From: Deltaproteobacteria bacterium
Lineage (GTDB): Bacteria; Desulfobacterota; Desulfarculia; Adiutricales; Adiutricaceae
Length of the DNA: 6,531 bases
NCBI GenBank assembly: GCA_031278795.1
Contig: JAITJT010000109.1
Span: 1 to 6,531 of the forward strand
Reading direction: 5' to 3'
Shown: in pieces, positions 4,720 through 6,531 of the stretch
Layout: the number at the start of each line of letters is the position of its first letter
Numbering within the stretch: the first letter of the stretch is position 1
The notes under the pieces: model-generated
What the model was told of the DNA's origin: nothing
The model's input: the letters and a program-made list of their open reading frames with translations, nothing else
Database searches by the model: none
Position numbers and translations under genes: made by a program

Positions 4720-5475
4720 TCACATCAGCCAAAGAAAGGTCGAGTTGTCCTTGGTGCCAATGGCTAGTAGCCTCTCCGCCAGGCTCTGGGCCGCCTGGAG
4801 GGGCGGGGCCGAGGCGAGTATCTCTTCGAGCTCTTTAAGTGGAACAGAGTCCCAGACCCCGTCAGAGCAAAGGAAGTAGCTGTCCCCCTTGAGGATGCTC
4901 AGCTCCCGCAGGTAGACCCGGGGGTTTTCGCCCTTGTCCCTTATGGAGGACGTGAGCACGTGCCTCCTGGGGTGTGTTTGCATCTCTGATTCAGTAATAT
5001 CCCCGCTCAGATACAGCTCATAGACAACGGAGTGATCCTTGGAGAGCTGTTCCAAAAAGCCCTGCCGGAACCTATATATCCTGCAGTCGCCGCAGTTGAA
5101 GACCAAGGCCTTTTCCCCGTCAGTCCAGAGGCCCGCCACGGTGGTGGCCATGCCCGTGAGCTCAGGGGACTTGTCCGAGATCCTGGCCATGTCGTTTATG
5201 CCTAGGATTATACTGTCCTCCAAGCGCGAAGTGGCGTCCGCTCCAAAGGGCTGGTGATTGAGGGCAATTAAGGCGCTAAGCAGGCACTTGGCCGCCTCGG
5301 CGCCTCCCGGCTCCCCGCCCACGCCGTCCGCTACCGCCACCACAATGGAGTTCCCCTTAAGCTCCATGAGCTGAGCGTCCCGCATGTTCTCACCTGAGAA
5401 CACCCGCTCGCTCAACAAGGCGTCCTCGTTATGGGTTCTTACGGCCCCTATGTTGGTGAAGAACACGCTGCGCAT
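4720..5475 (-). CDS. PP2C-type protein Ser/Thr phosphatase
   Basis: This is a metal-dependent (PPM family) phosphatase that removes phosphate from Ser/Thr of proteins. It is 251 aa from this start, the length of a bare catalytic domain, with no membrane segment or signal peptide, so cytoplasmic. Motifs: RTHNEDA (13-19), ADGVGG (49-54), GMATTVAG (108-115), NCGDCRIYRF (127-136), LSKDHSVV (144-151), RRHVLTSSI (170-178), FLCSDGVWD (201-209) and DNSTFLWL (243-250). The metal-binding acids (E17/D18, D50, D130, D205, D243) are all present, so it should be active. Start: ATG 5475 is preferred because GGGAG lies 5 bases upstream; ATG 5487 adds MGDT and has no ribosome site. It converges with the helicase, 125 bases apart. 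Relatives (Stp1, PrpC, PppA) usually sit beside a Ser/Thr kinase, FHA or type VI secretion genes; none is visible here. Confidence 0.93.
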   Translation of the reverse strand: MRSVFFTNIGAVRTHNEDALLSERVFSGENMRDAQLMELKGNSIVVAVADGVGGEPGGAEAAKCLLSALIALNHQPFGADATSRLEDSIILGINDMARISDKSPELTGMATTVAGLWTDGEKALVFNCGDCRIYRFRQGFLEQLSKDHSVVYELYLSGDITESEMQTHPRRHVLTSSIRDKGENPRVYLRELSILKGDSYFLCSDGVWDSVPLKELEEILASAPPLQAAQSLAERLLAIGTKDNSTFLWLM

Positions 5476-5479
5476 TGTG

Positions 5480-5484
5480 TCTCC
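5480..5484 (-). promoter_or_regulatory. Ribosome binding site deciding the phosphatase start
   Basis: On the minus strand GGGAG is followed by ACACA and then ATG at 5475-5473. The upstream ATG at 5487-5485 overlaps this site and is itself preceded by a pyrimidine-rich stretch, so the shorter protein is more likely. Confidence 0.65.
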
Positions 5485-5532
5485 CATCTATGAAAAAGTG
5501 GTGTGCCGTCGCTTTTTGGTAACTTACAAGCA

Positions 5533-5560
5533 AAACTAGCTTGGAGGCGGCTCATTTCAA
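5533..5560 (-). promoter_or_regulatory. Weak promoter candidate for the phosphatase
   Basis: On the minus strand TTGAAA (5560-5555), a 16-base spacer and TAGTTT (5538-5533, 3 of 6 to TATAAT). It lies at a suitable distance before the gene but the -10 is poor. Confidence 0.25.
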
Positions 5561-6045
5561 TGCTCGCACATTAGAAAAGGGATTTTTTTTCCAAGGGTTT
5601 ATAAGCTCTTCCTCTAGAGCGCCCAAGGTGGCGCCTGTGGGGCATAAGATTGATCCCTCCCATCCTCCGCGAGTGACAAAAGGTCACACACGAAAGGGAA
5701 ATCAAAACTCATGCCAAAACCCCATAATATACCTTTTAATGACTTTTTCAAGGAAAAATTTTAATTATGGCGAACGCGGTATTTTAGATCTTTGAGAGCA
5801 AGCGGCCTAAATTACCGACAAATGCCAAAATATGGCACCAAAAGAGAAGGCCTACACAAAAGAACTTGTCCAGCACTTCCCAATATTTTCCGCTCCAGAA
5901 AAGAAGATTGTGTCAACTTTCCCGCAAAAGCTTGTTTCCTGTCTGGCTCCGCGCAATTGTCAAGAATTTTGTGACAAAACATTCCCTATTTAAAAGAAAA
6001 AGTTAGAGCGGAAAAGATTCTAAAACAATAATCAAAGATTTGCCA

Positions 6046-6069
6046 TTTAGCGCCCTTAAATGCGCTAAA
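6046..6069. repeat. Perfect 8-bp inverted repeat TTTAGCGC/GCGCTAAA
   Basis: The arms at 6046-6053 and 6062-6069 are exact complements around an 8-base loop. No T-run follows on either strand. It could be a protein site or a hairpin of an untranslated RNA; nothing nearby identifies it. Confidence 0.55.
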
Positions 6070-6449
6070 GATAAAAACATAAGTGAAAAGTCGCCCACCC
6101 TTCCATTCAAAAGGGAAAAATTCCAGAAAAGTAAAAAGAAGGGAATCAGCAAAAAAAAATTAGATATAAGGCAACAGGCTGCAGCTATTTAGATGTCGTT
6201 TCACCTAGAAACTTCAGAAGGAATGCGCTGCTATCTCACGTTTAGAGAACCTCTCCAACAAAAAAGCGAGAAAAATCGCGCTTAAAATATCGTTTGTCGT
6301 TATGAACTATAAAGGTTACAGGACTTAACACCAAAACGGAAAAATTTTTTTCCATGAACCACCTTTATACACTTAACAAAAATAAATAAAAAAAATAATA
6401 ACGCACATACACAAAAAAACTAATTAACGTTTGGCTATTTTCTATCTGT

Positions 6450-6487
6450 GTGTCACGTGAACCGTAGCACCTTGCGCGTGACACGTG
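6450..6487. repeat. Inverted repeat with two CACGTG boxes
   Basis: GTGTCACG (6450-6457) and CGTGACAC (6477-6484) are exact 8-bp arms around a 19-base centre. The palindrome CACGTG occurs at 6454-6459 and 6482-6487, 28 bases start to start. The element is GC-richer than its surroundings and lies near the right edge, so it may be the operator or promoter zone of a gene just outside the window. Confidence 0.6.
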
Positions 6488-6507
6488 CTTGTCGTGGTGA
6501 ACAAAAT

Positions 6508-6531
6508 ATTTTCGTCCATCAGCGCGAAAAT
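6508..6531. repeat. Inverted repeat ATTTTCG/CGAAAAT at window edge
   Basis: Exact 7-bp arms at 6508-6514 and 6525-6531 around 10 bases; the right arm ends on the last base, so it may extend beyond the window. Confidence 0.4.

Larger units (their letters stand above)
5488..6531. other. Long AT-rich region without a supported gene
   Basis: About 1 kb to the right edge has no convincing protein gene on either strand. Frames of 54-84 codons exist (for example 5541-5795 plus, 5792-5974 plus, 5812-5982 minus), but they overlap each other, lack ribosome sites and show no recognisable motif. Several short inverted repeats are present: GCGCC/GGCGC near 5620, GTGAC/GTCAC near 5675-5690, TTGTCA/TGACAA at 5957-5977, TTTAGCGC/GCGCTAAA at 6046-6069, and the large element at 6450-6484. 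No tRNA, rRNA, CRISPR or transposase remnant was recognised. Confidence 0.55.

Noticed and set aside
3071..5475. Helicase plus phosphatase as a defence island such as Gabija
   Set aside because: No GajA-type nuclease or other partner is present, the genes are convergent rather than an operon, and the helicase looks FBH1-like.
5541..5974. Overlapping plus-strand frames of 60-84 codons
   Set aside because: No ribosome sites, TTG/ATG starts inside AT-rich DNA, low-complexity products, no family match.
5812..5982. Small minus-strand ATG frame of about 56 codons
   Set aside because: AGGG sits directly against the ATG, so spacing is wrong, and the peptide shows no recognisable feature.
6340..6440. 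Possible replication origin (AT-rich with TTATACACT, one mismatch from a DnaA box)
   Set aside because: Only one imperfect box was seen; an origin needs several.

Overview
The window carries four clear protein genes in about 6.5 kb, separated by unusually long AT-rich gaps. The genes are GC-rich (lines sampled by eye are near 55-60% GC). Parts of the gaps are very AT-rich (about 20-28% GC in lines sampled between 2280 and 2460). Gene content and style (a periplasmic ModA with signal peptide, a ModB permease, a PP2C phosphatase, SD-led starts) suggest a Gram-negative bacterium. A deltaproteobacterium-like or host-associated lineage with low coding density would fit, but the assignment is only a guess from composition and protein style.

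Layout, left to right. 1-343: AT-rich, no supported gene. 344-1051 (minus): modB, molybdate ABC transporter permease. 1052-1225: an unusually long modA-modB gap with a perfect 14-bp hairpin and a TATAAT box. 1226-1987 (minus): modA, molybdate-binding protein. 1988-3070: about 1.1 kb without a gene, from which modA and the helicase diverge. It holds good sigma-70-type promoters in both directions (TTGACA/TATCAT for modA, TTGAAA/TATCAT for the helicase), a ModE-like half-site at the modA start point, and two long leaders. 3071-4594 (plus): a compact SF1A UvrD/Rep-type helicase whose motifs most resemble the helicase core of eukaryotic FBH1. 4720-5475 (minus): a PP2C-type protein Ser/Thr phosphatase, convergent with the helicase. 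5476-6531: about 1 kb without a supported gene, with several inverted repeats, the most striking at 6450-6487.

Functionally, modA and modB form two parts of a high-affinity molybdate (or tungstate) importer. The ATPase gene modC is not next to modB within the 343 bases available. The helicase and phosphatase stand alone: no nuclease, kinase or other partner is visible, so the window does not show a complete multi-gene defence or signalling system. The points most worth a second look are the FBH1-like helicase, the split mod operon, and the regulatory content of the long gaps.
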